From Paraburkholderia sp. C35 (GTDB lineage: Bacteria; Pseudomonadota; Gammaproteobacteria; Burkholderiales; Burkholderiaceae), in contig NZ_QBUY01000022.1 in the NCBI RefSeq assembly GCF_003121405.1, forward strand, positions 33,228-97,227: 64,000 bases of DNA, in the 5' to 3' direction. The position numbers were made by a program, and so were the translations under genes. This document shows positions 35,941-45,520 of this stretch, in pieces (positions within the stretch are counted from its first letter, which is position 1; every line of letters starts with the position of its first letter). The notes under the pieces are model-generated. The model worked only from the letters and a program-made list of their open reading frames with translations, was not told the DNA's origin and ran no database searches.

Positions 35941-37259
35941 GATTGAGTCGTCCGGTTCCAGAAGCGCGACATGCGCGCGGGATCGCGATGCCGCTCGAGT
36001 TCCTGCCATGCGGGGTAAGCCGCCCGGAAATGCTCTCCGCTCATGTGTGCATCTTTCGCGGGATACTGACGGCCGCCCGCTTCGGCCACGATCGAATCGA
36101 GCCGGGCGAAGAGGTCGAGGTTGCGCTTTGCGTTCTGCGGGAAGTCGAGGGCAAGCGAGACGCCTTCCATCGGAAACGAGAGCAGACCAGGTGAGGGCAG
36201 AGAGCCGCAACGCTTGAGCACCGCGAGAAATGAGCCGCTGCCGTGCGTGGCGATCGTGTCGAGGATCGCGCGCAGCGCGTCGCGCGCGTTTGCTGTCGGC
36301 ACCCCACATTGATGCTGCTGGAAACCGCGCCGCCCATAGATGCGATTCCAGTTGAGGATATTGTCGAGCGGATAGAAGAAGCTGGCCGGGCTCATGCGAG
36401 CGAGTTCGATGCCGGGCTTCTGGCGCTGGTAATAGAGTGCGTTGAATGCGCGTACGGTGGTTCGGCTGACGGGCGAGAACGGCGGCACGAACGGCACACT
36501 GCGGGCGCGTTTCGTCGAGACGGAGAAGTCGCCGTCGTCGGCATGATCGCCGCATGTGTAGATGCCGCGTCCCAGCGCCGCGCCGCGCGCGAGGCAATCC
36601 ACCCATGCCACGCCGTATTCGTGCTTGGCCTCGAGATCGTGCGAGAGGTCGAGGAATTCGTCGAGGTTCGCGTAGCGTATGCGCGTGACGGCAAGGTGGG
36701 CCGAGCGTACGGGCATGAGTTGAAGCTCGACCCATTCGATCACGCCCGTCAGGCCAAGTCCGCCGATCGTCGCACGAAACAGCGCGGCTTCTTCAATGGG
36801 CGAACATTCGGTGGCGGGGCGGTCCGAACGCAGCAGCGAAAAGCGGCGCACGTGGCGCCCGAACGTACCGCGTACGTGGTGGTTCTTGCCGTGCACGTCG
36901 TTGGCGACGGCGCCACCCAGTGTCGCGAACTGTGTCCCCGGCGTGACGGGCAGCATCCAGCCACGCGGCAACGCGACGTCGAGCAGCTCACCGAGCGTCA
37001 TGCCCGCTTCGGCGCGCACGACGCCGTTGGTCCAGTCCGCGCTCATGAAGCGCGCGAGGCCGCGCATCGGCAGCACCTGGCCGGTATCCGCGAGGCAACT
37101 GTCACCGTAGCTGCGACCATTGCCGAACGCGAGCGTCGTGCCACGGCGCACATGGGCGTCGGCGAGACGCGTCTGGATCGCATCACGCCACGCCAGCGGT
37201 TCGCCCGACTGGTGCGCATAGGGGTATCGTCCCCACGATTGCAGCTTTGAGGCGTTCAT
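35937..37259 (-). CDS. FAD-linked oxidoreductase, DprE1-like
   Basis: This 440-residue protein carries the FAD-binding region GNGRSYGDSCLADTG (about 46-60), TPGTQFATLGGAVANDVHGK and GKNHH (124-128), the active-site histidine stretch of DprE1. The late segments HQCGVPTANAR and YPAKDAHM also fit. DprE1 oxidises the 2'-hydroxyl of decaprenyl-phosphoryl-ribose as the first step of its epimerisation to arabinose. At the position equivalent to the M. tuberculosis DprE1 Cys387 the sequence is SLALDFP, so alanine replaces cysteine. The start is ATG 37259 or ATG 37274. It is the first gene of the operon, downstream of a terminator. Confidence 0.87.
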   Translation of the reverse strand: MNASKLQSWGRYPYAHQSGEPLAWRDAIQTRLADAHVRRGTTLAFGNGRSYGDSCLADTGQVLPMRGLARFMSADWTNGVVRAEAGMTLGELLDVALPRGWMLPVTPGTQFATLGGAVANDVHGKNHHVRGTFGRHVRRFSLLRSDRPATECSPIEEAALFRATIGGLGLTGVIEWVELQLMPVRSAHLAVTRIRYANLDEFLDLSHDLEAKHEYGVAWVDCLARGAALGRGIYTCGDHADDGDFSVSTKRARSVPFVPPFSPVSRTTVRAFNALYYQRQKPGIELARMSPASFFYPLDNILNWNRIYGRRGFQQHQCGVPTANARDALRAILDTIATHGSGSFLAVLKRCGSLPSPGLLSFPMEGVSLALDFPQNAKRNLDLFARLDSIVAEAGGRQYPAKDAHMSGEHFRAAYPAWQELERHRDPARMSRFWNRTTQS

Positions 37260-37379
37260 GTATGACGAGACCATTTGGAATGTCTCGCAATGTCGCAGAA
37301 GATCGCGCCGCGGACAGTGGGCCACACCACACACAGTTCGAAGCGCCGCCAGGCATTAGACGACCAGAACGAACGATCG

Positions 37380-37418
37380 GAAAAAAGAAATCCCGGGCAC
37401 GCCGATCGTGCCCGGGAT
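37380..37418 (-). terminator. Rho-independent terminator after galE
   Basis: An 11-base perfect stem (TCCCGGGCACG at 37391 with CGTGCCCGGGA ending 37417, loop CCGAT) is followed on the minus strand by a T-rich run (TTTCTTTTTT). It lies about 110 bases after the galE stop and separates the wzx-to-galE operon from the DprE1-like operon. Confidence 0.9.
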
Positions 37419-37528
37419 CATGGAGGAAGGAACTGTCTGCTGCTGCCGTGTCGTGTCTTGTCGGCAGGTGCGAAACAGAAGGCGGGGGAGTCGGCGCGAT
37501 GACGCGTATCCCCCAAGGACTGACGGTG

Positions 37529-38551
37529 TTATTCGAATCCGCGCGGATTCTGCGCCTGCCAGCGCCAGTGATCTGCACACATGCGCTCGATACCGTATTG
37601 CGCCTTCCAGCCGATCACATCAAGCGCCTTGGCGGGCGCAGCAAAGCACTGCGCAACGTCACCCGGACGGCGTGCCACGATCTCATACGGCACCGGCTTG
37701 CCCGACGCTTTCTCGAAGGCTTTCACGACATCGATCACGCTATAGCCCTGGCCCGTGCCGAGATTGACGACAAAGCTCGCATCGCGCTTGACGAGTGCGT
37801 CGAGTGCCGCGATATGCCCGCGCGCCAGATCGACCACGTGAATGTAATCGCGCACGCCCGTGCCATCCGGCGTGTCGTAATCGCCGCCAAACACACGCAG
37901 CTTTTCCAGCTTGCCGACGGCCACTTGCGCGACATACGGCATCAGGTTGTTCGGCACGCCGCCGGGATCTTCGCCGATCAGGCCGCTTTCATGCGCGCCC
38001 ACCGGGTTGAAGTAGCGCAGCGTCGCGATGCGCCACGATGCGTCGGACAGTTCGAGATCGCGCAGGATCTGCTCGGCGATCAGCTTGCTCTGGCCATACG
38101 GGTTGGTGGCCGACAGCGGGAACGACTCGTCGATGGGCGAGCTTTTCGGCACGCCATACACGGTCGCCGACGAACTGAACACGAACTGCTTCACATTGCG
38201 CGCGCGCATCACGTCCAGCAGCACGAGCAGGCTGTCCATGTTGTTGCGGTAGTATTCGAGCGGCTTCGCCACCGATTCGCCCACGGCCTTCAGCGCCGCG
38301 AAGTGAATTGCGCCCGTGACCGGATGCTTGTCGAAAATCGTGTTGAGGACGGCTTCGTCGCGCACGTCCGCTTCGTAGAATGCGACCTTCTTGCCCGTGA
38401 TCTTCTCGACACGCGCGATCGATTCGCGCTTGCTGTTCACGAGATTGTCGATCACGACCACGTCGTAATCGCTGTTGAGCAGTTCCACGCACGTGTGCGA
38501 ACCGATAAAGCCTGCACCGCCCGTTACCAGAATCGTGCCCTTCGTGGTCAT
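37529..38551 (-). CDS. galE: UDP-glucose 4-epimerase
   Basis: This 340-residue protein is full-length GalE: VTGGAGFIGSHTCVEL at the N-terminus, SSSATVYG, the catalytic YGQSK, and NLGTGQGYSVIDVV in the substrate domain. It interconverts UDP-glucose and UDP-galactose for glycan synthesis. It is the last gene of a four-gene minus-strand operon (wzx, GT2, GT4, galE), 12 bases after the GT4 gene, and is followed by a strong terminator. Confidence 0.96.
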   Translation of the reverse strand: MTTKGTILVTGGAGFIGSHTCVELLNSDYDVVVIDNLVNSKRESIARVEKITGKKVAFYEADVRDEAVLNTIFDKHPVTGAIHFAALKAVGESVAKPLEYYRNNMDSLLVLLDVMRARNVKQFVFSSSATVYGVPKSSPIDESFPLSATNPYGQSKLIAEQILRDLELSDASWRIATLRYFNPVGAHESGLIGEDPGGVPNNLMPYVAQVAVGKLEKLRVFGGDYDTPDGTGVRDYIHVVDLARGHIAALDALVKRDASFVVNLGTGQGYSVIDVVKAFEKASGKPVPYEIVARRPGDVAQCFAAPAKALDVIGWKAQYGIERMCADHWRWQAQNPRGFE

Positions 38552-38563
38552 GCTGAGCTCCCT

Positions 38564-39748
38564 TTAGAGTGATGTGCCCGTCAGTTGCTGAATCAGGGCT
38601 TTATACCGTTCTACGACATCGCGTTCGTCAAATTCCTGCGCGACTTTCTCACGGCCGCGCTCGCCCATCGCCTGACGCCCGGCGTCGCTCATATCGAGCA
38701 TCTGGGCGAGCTTCGCGGCCAGACTCCCTACACTACGCGCCTCGCATAACAGGCCGTTGACACCGTCAGCCACGACTTCGCGGCAGCCCGGCACGTTCGT
38801 CGCGACGATGGGCCGTCCCATCGCCGATGCTTCCATCAGCGTGCGCGGCACGCCTTCGCGATACGAGGGCAGCACGACGCAATCGGCGGCGGCGATGTGC
38901 GGGCGCACGTCATGCGCCTCGCCGAGGTAGTCGATCACGCCTTCGCGCACCCATGCATCGACTTCCGCCTGCGAAATCGCACTCGGATTGTCGACGCCGA
39001 CGGGGCCGAGCAACTGAAAACGCGCATCAGGATAGGTCACGCGCAATTGCCGTGCGGCCTCGACGTATTCGCCCACGCCTTTATCCCACAACAGACGGCC
39101 GATTAATACAAAAGAAAATGCAGACTGCTTATTTTCCTGGTTGTTTTCCAGCGTATTTGCATGCCGCTTTTGCGGTGTGAAAGCAAACTGTTCGAGGTCG
39201 ACGCCTTCTCCATGCAGCAGCCGCGCCCGCTCAGGATGCGCCAGCAGATTCTGGTCACGGAATGCCGCTTCATCGTCCTTATTCAAAAACCATATTTCAC
39301 GCGGAAAGCGGAATGCAAAACGGTACAGCAGCTTGGCGATTTGCGCTGCACGGCTCTTCTGAATAAAAACATAGCCGAGACCTGTCGTTACGGCAACTGA
39401 ATCGACACCCGCCAGTTTCGCTGCAATCGTGCCGTAGATGTTCGGCTTGATCGTGTAATGGAACACGACGTGCGGCCGGATCGAGCGATAGAGGCGGTAG
39501 AGCGACCACATCGTACGCAGATCGTCGCGCGGATTGGTGCCTTTCGATGCGACATGCAACGCGATGCAACGGCAACCCATCTGTTCGAGCAGCGGGGTCG
39601 TGCGGTCGCGCGGCGCGAGCACCGTGACTTCGACGCCGCGCGCGACCAGCGTGCGTATCAGCCCTTGCCGGTACGTGTAGATCGCAAACGAGGGGTTGCA
39701 GACGAGCGTGATACGTAGCGCGCTAGCGGAATCGATGGGTTGCTTCAT
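38564..39748 (-). CDS. Glycosyltransferase family 4 (GT-B)
   Basis: This 394-residue protein has an N-terminal domain (VCNPSFAIYTYRQGLI, then VVFHYTIKPNIYG and TTGLGYVF) and a C-terminal donor-binding domain with FVLIGRLLWDKGVGEYVEA and VLPSYREGVPRTLMEASAMG, the E-x7-E region typical of retaining GT4 enzymes. It belongs with WbpH/PglA-like GalNAc or glucosyl transferases of O-antigen loci. The adjacent galE suggests a UDP-galactose-type donor (inference). Confidence 0.9.
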   Translation of the reverse strand: MKQPIDSASALRITLVCNPSFAIYTYRQGLIRTLVARGVEVTVLAPRDRTTPLLEQMGCRCIALHVASKGTNPRDDLRTMWSLYRLYRSIRPHVVFHYTIKPNIYGTIAAKLAGVDSVAVTTGLGYVFIQKSRAAQIAKLLYRFAFRFPREIWFLNKDDEAAFRDQNLLAHPERARLLHGEGVDLEQFAFTPQKRHANTLENNQENKQSAFSFVLIGRLLWDKGVGEYVEAARQLRVTYPDARFQLLGPVGVDNPSAISQAEVDAWVREGVIDYLGEAHDVRPHIAAADCVVLPSYREGVPRTLMEASAMGRPIVATNVPGCREVVADGVNGLLCEARSVGSLAAKLAQMLDMSDAGRQAMGERGREKVAQEFDERDVVERYKALIQQLTGTSL

Positions 39749-39778
39749 GCGTGCGATGCAGGTTGGATCGGTCGGGTC

Positions 39779-40615
39779 TTAAAGGCTTGCGCGCGGCGCA
39801 TAGAGCCGCTTTTTCAGGCGCTGAAGCGTTTTATACGGCGTGACGAAATGCAGCAGCTTCTTCGCGAGGCCGACCCAGTCATAAGGATTCAGTGCATTGA
39901 AATAGCGCAGTTGCAGGCGTAGCGTCGAGACAATCTGCCGTCGACGTTTCGTTGCGCTGATGCCGCCTTCATTCAACTCGTAGTAGAGGCCGAGATCGGG
40001 CAGGTTCGCGCAGTCGTATCGCTGCATCAGGCGCAGGAACAAATCGAGATCTTCTGCCGCCTTGTACGCTTCACGATAGTTGCCGACGGCAAGCACGGCA
40101 TCGACACGCAGCATCATCGACGGATGCACGAAGCACGCGCGCATGAAACGCACGCGGCGAATGGCATCCGGCTCGGCAGGAGGTGTGAGCATGAAAAGCG
40201 GCTGGCCGTCACGCGATACCACTTGCGTCCACATGCCCAGACCCGCCACCCGTGGATGCGCTTCGAGATATGCACGCTGTCGCGCAAGACGCTGCGGCAC
40301 CGTCAGATCGCCCGCGTCGATGCGCGCCGCGTAACGAAAGCCACGCGCCGCGAGCGCTTCAACGCCCGCTTGCAACGCGCGTTCGATACCGCCATTTTGC
40401 GGCATGCGCAGCACGTCGATCGACATGTTCGGCAGATCGGGCGCGACGATGGGCGGCGTGCTGCCGTCATCGACGATCAGCACATGGATGCGCGCCGCTT
40501 CGCTGAACGACGCCAGCGTGCGATCGACGTCGGCCTGGCCGTTATAGGCGGGCATCAGCACGGCGACGTCGTCGAGCGTGGCGGCCACGGGCGGCGTGAA
40601 TGAAGAGGACGTCAT
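39779..40615 (-). CDS. Glycosyltransferase family 2
   Basis: This 278-residue protein has an N-terminal GT2 domain with AVLMPAYNGQADV, IVDDGSTPP, NGGIERALQAGVEA and ARIDAGDLTVPQRL. The last places Asp-Ala-Gly-Asp where the usual DxD metal motif lies. VHPSMMLR and EDLDLFLRLMQRY follow. The ATG at 40615 overlaps the flippase stop by four bases. The same frame is open well upstream inside wzx, but that part is a shadow. It probably adds one sugar of the repeat unit; donor unknown. Confidence 0.9.
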   Translation of the reverse strand: MTSSSFTPPVAATLDDVAVLMPAYNGQADVDRTLASFSEAARIHVLIVDDGSTPPIVAPDLPNMSIDVLRMPQNGGIERALQAGVEALAARGFRYAARIDAGDLTVPQRLARQRAYLEAHPRVAGLGMWTQVVSRDGQPLFMLTPPAEPDAIRRVRFMRACFVHPSMMLRVDAVLAVGNYREAYKAAEDLDLFLRLMQRYDCANLPDLGLYYELNEGGISATKRRRQIVSTLRLQLRYFNALNPYDWVGLAKKLLHFVTPYKTLQRLKKRLYAPRASL

Positions 40616-41880
40616 GGACGCAGCTTGTAACGGATGTAATAAAAATTCACGGACGCCGCAGCCAGATAACCGACGGCCAGCCCGATCAGCGCGCCGTAGG
40701 CGCCAAAGCGCGGAATCGCCAGCAGATTGACGATGCAGGCGACCGCGAGCGCAAGCAGCCATTTCGACAGCAACACGAATTTCGCCTGATACTTCAGCAC
40801 CACCAGATTGCCGATCGCCTCGATGCCTGCCGGCACGGACAGCCACACGGCCCAGCGGAAAATCTCGATGGCTTCTTCGAAGTCCGGGCCGCACACGCGC
40901 CGGATGATGAAACCCGCCAGCAGATCCAGCACGAATGCGCCGGCGATCATCAGCACCGCCGTCATCGCCGTAAGGCGCCACATGTTGCGGCGCAGTTGCG
41001 CGGCGTTCTGCACGCGGTAGACGAAGGCGGGCGCGAGCGTTTGCGCCAGCATCAGGGCGAGCGTGATCCAGTTTTCGTTGAGCTGTTGCGCGGCGGAATA
41101 GCGGCCAAGATCGGCGAATGAAATGGCGCGTTCCAGCATCAGGCGATCGAGCTTGAGGAACAGATACATGCAGATCAACCCGAGCCAGAACACCGTGCCC
41201 GCCGTCGCGAAGTGGCGGAACAGCGCACGATCCAGCCGCCAGCCGAGCTTGCCGCCATGCCGTTGCATGTAATAGATCACCAGCACCGCGCCGATCACCG
41301 CCGATTCGAGCGCCCACAGCCAGCCGAAGCGCGACGGCGCCGCCGCCATGCGCACCAGCAGCCAGACCAGCACGGCCTTGGCGATGGCCGTGGTCATACT
41401 GGTGAGCAGCTGCGGCTTGCTGTAGGTCATGCTTTGCAGCCACGCGTTGATCACGCCGACGAACGGCTCGCGGAACAGCATGGTGACGGCCAGCCCCGCC
41501 AGCATCGCGCCGACGACGGGATCGGTGACGCCCGCAGCGATGCCCGCCCAGGTCAGCAACAAAGCGACGGCGGAGACAGAGATACGTAGCGCGAAGGCGC
41601 TGCCAAGCACCGTGCCAAGCTGTTCCCGCGGCCGATGAACGATGGTCGGCACGAGAATTTCCGCGCCGCACACCCATGTAATCGGCGACAGTACGAGCAA
41701 AAGGGTATTGGCGTACTGCCATTTGCCGAACAGGTCGGGGCCGAAGTAGCGCGCCAGCACACCGCTGATCGCAATGGCCACGCCGATCTGCGTCAGACGC
41801 TCCAGGCCAAGCCAGACAAGGTTGGCGACAGCGCGGGTGACGTCGGGATTCGCGAAACGCTTAAGCGCGGGCATCCGCAT
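40612..41880 (-). CDS. wzx: Polysaccharide flippase, Wzx-like
   Basis: This 422-residue protein has about twelve membrane spans and the N-terminal pattern FANPDVTRAVANLVWLGLER and ISGVLARYFGPDLFGKWQYA of O-antigen flippases (MOP superfamily). It would move undecaprenyl-diphosphate-linked repeat units to the periplasm. First gene of the wzx-GT2-GT4-galE operon; it diverges from the phosphomannomutase gene across a 240-base region that should hold both promoters. No wzy polymerase is recognised with certainty, though one of the unassigned membrane proteins might serve. Confidence 0.9.
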   Translation of the reverse strand: MRMPALKRFANPDVTRAVANLVWLGLERLTQIGVAIAISGVLARYFGPDLFGKWQYANTLLLVLSPITWVCGAEILVPTIVHRPREQLGTVLGSAFALRISVSAVALLLTWAGIAAGVTDPVVGAMLAGLAVTMLFREPFVGVINAWLQSMTYSKPQLLTSMTTAIAKAVLVWLLVRMAAAPSRFGWLWALESAVIGAVLVIYYMQRHGGKLGWRLDRALFRHFATAGTVFWLGLICMYLFLKLDRLMLERAISFADLGRYSAAQQLNENWITLALMLAQTLAPAFVYRVQNAAQLRRNMWRLTAMTAVLMIAGAFVLDLLAGFIIRRVCGPDFEEAIEIFRWAVWLSVPAGIEAIGNLVVLKYQAKFVLLSKWLLALAVACIVNLLAIPRFGAYGALIGLAVGYLAAASVNFYYIRYKLRP

Positions 41881-42120
41881 GGCGACCGTGGGTTGTCAGC
41901 GGGCACGGGAGGTGCATGCATTCTGTAAATTGTCGTGTCCAGCCGGGAAAACGGCGCGGCAACTTTGTGAGCCAGAGGCGTCTAAGCATTAGAATGGCGC
42001 CAGTAAGGCGACGCTGAAAAGCGCAATTATAAGTTGTATCCGGACCGCTTCCGGCAAGGCACAGTACCGTGACCACACTGTGTCAACCCAATTCTCCATT
42101 GCACGTAAGTGAGCCAATCC

Positions 42121-43515
42121 ATGATCTCGCAATCCATATTCAAGGCATATGACATCCGCGGAGTGATCGGCAAGACGCTCGACGCCGAAACCGCGCGTTC
42201 GATCGGCCGCGCCTTCGGTAGCGAAGTGCGCGCGCAGGGCGGCGATGCTGTCGTCGTCGCGCGTGACGGCCGGCTTTCTGGTCCCGAACTGATCCAGGCG
42301 CTCTCCGATGGCCTGCGCGCAGCGGGTGTCGACGTGGTCAACGTCGGCATGGTGCCGACACCCGTCGGCTATTTCGCGGCCAGCGTGCCGCTCAAGCTCG
42401 ACGGCGGCGAACGCCGCGTCGATTCCTGCATCGTCGTGACGGGCAGCCACAATCCGCCCGACTACAACGGCTTCAAGATGGTGCTGCGCGGCGCGGCCAT
42501 CTACGGCGAGCAGATCCAGGGCCTGTACAAGCGCATCACCGAAAACCGCTTCGAAAGCGGCAACGGCACGTATCAGGACTACGACATCGCCGACGCGTAC
42601 CTCGATCGCATCACGAGCGACATCAAGCCCGCGCGTCCGATGAAGCTGGTCATCGATACGGGCAACGGCGTGGCGGGCGGTCTGGCGCCGCGTCTGTTCA
42701 AGGCGCTCGGTTGCGAACTGGTCGAACTGTTCACGGAAATCGACGGCAACTTCCCGAATCACCACCCGGATCCGGCGCACCCGGAGAACCTGCAGGACGT
42801 GATCCGCGCGCTGAAGGAAACGGACGCCGAGCTCGGCTTCGCGTTCGATGGCGACGGCGACCGTCTGGGTGTGGTCACGAAAGATGGCCAGATCATTTAT
42901 CCCGACCGTCAGCTAATGCTGTTCGCCGAAGAAGTGCTGTCGCGCAACAAGGGCGCGCAGATCATTTACGACGTGAAGTGCACGCGCAATCTGGCGACGT
43001 GGGTGAAGGAGAAGGGCGGCGAGCCGCTGATGTGGAAGACGGGTCACTCGCTGGTGAAGGCGAAGCTGCGCGAAACCGGCGCGCCGCTCGCAGGCGAGAT
43101 GAGCGGCCACGTGTTCTTCAAGGACCGCTGGTATGGGTTCGATGATGGTCTCTATACGGGTGCGCGGCTGCTGGAGATCCTTGCGCGCGTGGCCGATCCG
43201 AGCGCGGTGCTCAATGCGTTGCCGAATTCGCATTCGACGCCGGAATTGCAGTTGAAGCTGCAGGAAGGCGAGAACTTCGAACTGATCGCCCGGCTGCAGA
43301 AAAGTGCGACCTTTCCTGATGCAGATCAGGTCGTCACGATTGACGGCTTGCGCGTCGAGTACCCGGATGGGTTTGGCCTGGCGCGTTCTTCGAACACGAC
43401 GCCCGTCGTGGTCATGCGGTTCGAGGCCGACAATGACGCCGCGTTGAAGCGGATTCAGGAGGATTTCCGTCGTGTGATTCTGGCGGAGAAGGCGGACGCT
43501 GCGCTGCCGTTCTAA
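42121..43515 (+). CDS. manB: Phosphomannomutase/phosphoglucomutase
   Basis: This 464-residue protein is the usual length of AlgC-type enzymes. It opens MISQSIFKAYDIRG and has the phosphoserine loop VTGSHNPPDYNGFKM, the metal-binding FDGDGDRLGVV and the C-terminal RSSNTTPVVVMRFEA phosphate-binding region. It converts mannose-6-P to mannose-1-P and glucose-6-P to glucose-1-P, supplying GDP-mannose (with manC at 29008) and UDP-glucose. ATG 42121 is preferred over a GTG at 42109. Confidence 0.93.
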   Translation: MISQSIFKAYDIRGVIGKTLDAETARSIGRAFGSEVRAQGGDAVVVARDGRLSGPELIQALSDGLRAAGVDVVNVGMVPTPVGYFAASVPLKLDGGERRVDSCIVVTGSHNPPDYNGFKMVLRGAAIYGEQIQGLYKRITENRFESGNGTYQDYDIADAYLDRITSDIKPARPMKLVIDTGNGVAGGLAPRLFKALGCELVELFTEIDGNFPNHHPDPAHPENLQDVIRALKETDAELGFAFDGDGDRLGVVTKDGQIIYPDRQLMLFAEEVLSRNKGAQIIYDVKCTRNLATWVKEKGGEPLMWKTGHSLVKAKLRETGAPLAGEMSGHVFFKDRWYGFDDGLYTGARLLEILARVADPSAVLNALPNSHSTPELQLKLQEGENFELIARLQKSATFPDADQVVTIDGLRVEYPDGFGLARSSNTTPVVVMRFEADNDAALKRIQEDFRRVILAEKADAALPF

Positions 43516-43642
43516 GGTTTGTTTGTAAGCGACGCTTGTTGGGGTGGTTCTGTTTTATCGCTGGCGTTCGCGATATGACTACCCCTACACGCGTCGCCAC
43601 GTGATTACCGTCACAGGAATGCGCATGTGCGCATTCCAATCC

Positions 43643-44701
43643 TCACCTCACACGAATAGACGCCTCTTCACCCGCAGGCGCACTCACGACGCGCCGTTTG
43701 ACGTCGATCAGACGCCGGATCGCACGATGCAACGGCTTGTCGACATAGCGATACACGAGGCAACCCACCGCTGAAGCCACCACAACAGTAATCAGTATTC
43801 CTACTGTCGAGCGCACGTCGAAACCGTGCACGACTTTTGGAATCAGCTTGCGCATTGCCTCGACTACAAACGGATGACTGAGATACGTCGCGTAACTCGC
43901 ATCGCCGAGATACAGCAATGCGCGCGTGAGCGCGTTGTCTGCCACGAGGCTTTCGAGACTCAGCGTGCTGATCAGCAGCAGTGAAGTCGGCACGCCATTT
44001 CCCAGCACGGGCGAGACACCCGGCCAGATCCATTCGATACAGGTCATCAGCGCATACATCGCGACGGCCCCTGGTGCTGCTATTGCAACGGGAATACGCA
44101 GCCCCGCGTTCCACGCGAACCATACAGCGAAGCCTAACGGGAATTCGAGCAGGCGACTGTAGGAAAGGAATACGACGATCGCCCGGTCTGAATGCGCGAG
44201 CGTCGCGGCCACGAACAGCGCGACGAGCAGCAGCGTGATCGCCACGAACACATGTGTGGCGTGTCGCCGGAACCGCCACAGTGCCAGCGCCGAAGCCGCG
44301 TAGAACAGCATCTCGTAGTTCAGCGTCCATCCGACGAATAGCATCGGAAAGATGTTGCCGCTCTCTTTCCTGTATGGAATGAAGAATAGCGACTTCAGCA
44401 GTTCATGAATGTCGGCCGTGGTCGAATTGAAAAGATCTGGCCTGAGCAGCGCACCGAAGAACACCAGCAAGGTCGCGAGCCAATAGAGCGGCACGATTCG
44501 TACGACACGGCTGACGACGAATTCGCGCACGCTGGTCGTGCCCGCTTCGAGCGCGAGTGCAATCACAAAGCCACTCAGTACGAAGAACACGTCGACGCGG
44601 AATTCGCCGAAGGCTCTGCCACCCTGTATCAGGACGTGGTGCACGATGACGGTCGTCGCTGTCACTGCGCGAAGGATTCTTATTGAATTCAGCCTGCGCA
44701 T
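43643..44701 (-). CDS. Acyltransferase family 3 (OafA/YrhL-like)
   Basis: This 352-residue membrane protein has about ten spans. VIVHHVLIQGG near the N-terminus (with the catalytic-type histidine) and VDVFFVLSGFVIALALE mark the acyltransferase-3 family, members of which O-acetylate surface sugars. It lies convergent to the phosphomannomutase gene and separate from the other operons. Its acceptor is presumably one of the glycans made by this region. Confidence 0.9.
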   Translation of the reverse strand: MRRLNSIRILRAVTATTVIVHHVLIQGGRAFGEFRVDVFFVLSGFVIALALEAGTTSVREFVVSRVVRIVPLYWLATLLVFFGALLRPDLFNSTTADIHELLKSLFFIPYRKESGNIFPMLFVGWTLNYEMLFYAASALALWRFRRHATHVFVAITLLLVALFVAATLAHSDRAIVVFLSYSRLLEFPLGFAVWFAWNAGLRIPVAIAAPGAVAMYALMTCIEWIWPGVSPVLGNGVPTSLLLISTLSLESLVADNALTRALLYLGDASYATYLSHPFVVEAMRKLIPKVVHGFDVRSTVGILITVVVASAVGCLVYRYVDKPLHRAIRRLIDVKRRVVSAPAGEEASIRVR

Positions 44702-45520
44702 TGCTCACCCACTGATGAGTAAACATACCTGGCTGTGCGCCAGATGTCAGAAGGTACGCGACAGGGTCGCAGCGTTCGCGACACTCGTCGGGCGTGCCAT
44801 GTTCTTTACGGTGTTCGTGATGAGGTCGTATATTGCTGCTCCCGGACGGCCCCGTCGGGAGAAGCGCCTGCGCACGAATCGCTCGTGAAATGCGGATGCG
44901 CGATAGTTTCATCGCTATGACCGGACTCTTGAATTGCAGACGACGGTGTTCTACCCGAAGCGTCTGCCATTGAGAGTAATCTTTACCTGCAGACGCAACT
45001 GTTAGGCAGCGAACAGTCGCTTGACGGAAGCGCCGGCATCGCTGGAAATGCAGTGCTTGCAGGCAGATCGTTCCTCACACAACTAATCAGATCATTGCCG
45101 GACGGCACCCTAAAGATGGCTGACAGATGATCGACAACTGGCCGACATATAGGCCAAAAATTTCCACCTGCATGCAGTCATGCATCTGCACAGCCAGCTT
45201 CACAGCAAGGCGAACAGTGACTGTCTCGCGAAGATGCAATGTTCGCATTTCGCAGCTTCCAGAAAGGATCATCGCGACGGGCAATACGAATTGCCTACTG
45301 CGCAGACAACGTTGTCAGCACATTGACAGTACGGGCAGTCTTCCCTCGATGCAGGTCCGTGAACGCGAGCAATACGAATTCCGCTTCACCTTCACGCATG
45401 CCCGCAGCAAGCCACCATCAAAGAGCCCCGAAACACAGAATCCGCTCGCCTTACACGGAGCGCGCTAAAATTGCGACCTTTCCACCGCACCGCCACGCCG
45501 TTCCCACGGCGCCACCATTC
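44702..45520. other. Long intergenic region upstream of waaC
   Basis: These 819 bases separate the divergent acyltransferase and waaC genes. I find no convincing gene: an open frame runs from 45239 into waaC, but its N-terminal part looks non-coding. A small inverted repeat TGGCC(N8)GGCCA near 45138-45156 is seen. The region marks the change from accessory glycan DNA to core housekeeping genes. Confidence 0.5.

Noticed and set aside
35941..36735. In-frame extension of the DprE2-like gene inside the DprE1-like gene
   Set aside because: Shadow of the FAD oxidoreductase frame; the ATGA overlap at 35937-35940 defines the true start.
36243..38572. Two long plus-strand open frames opposite the DprE1-like and galE genes
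   Set aside because: They lie antisense to clearly conserved enzymes and cross the galE terminator; no family features.
40616..41722. In-frame extension of the GT2 gene upstream through wzx
   Set aside because: Translation of the extension is low-complexity Arg/Ala/Gly. The flippase frame is the real one and ATG 40615 fits the GT2 start.
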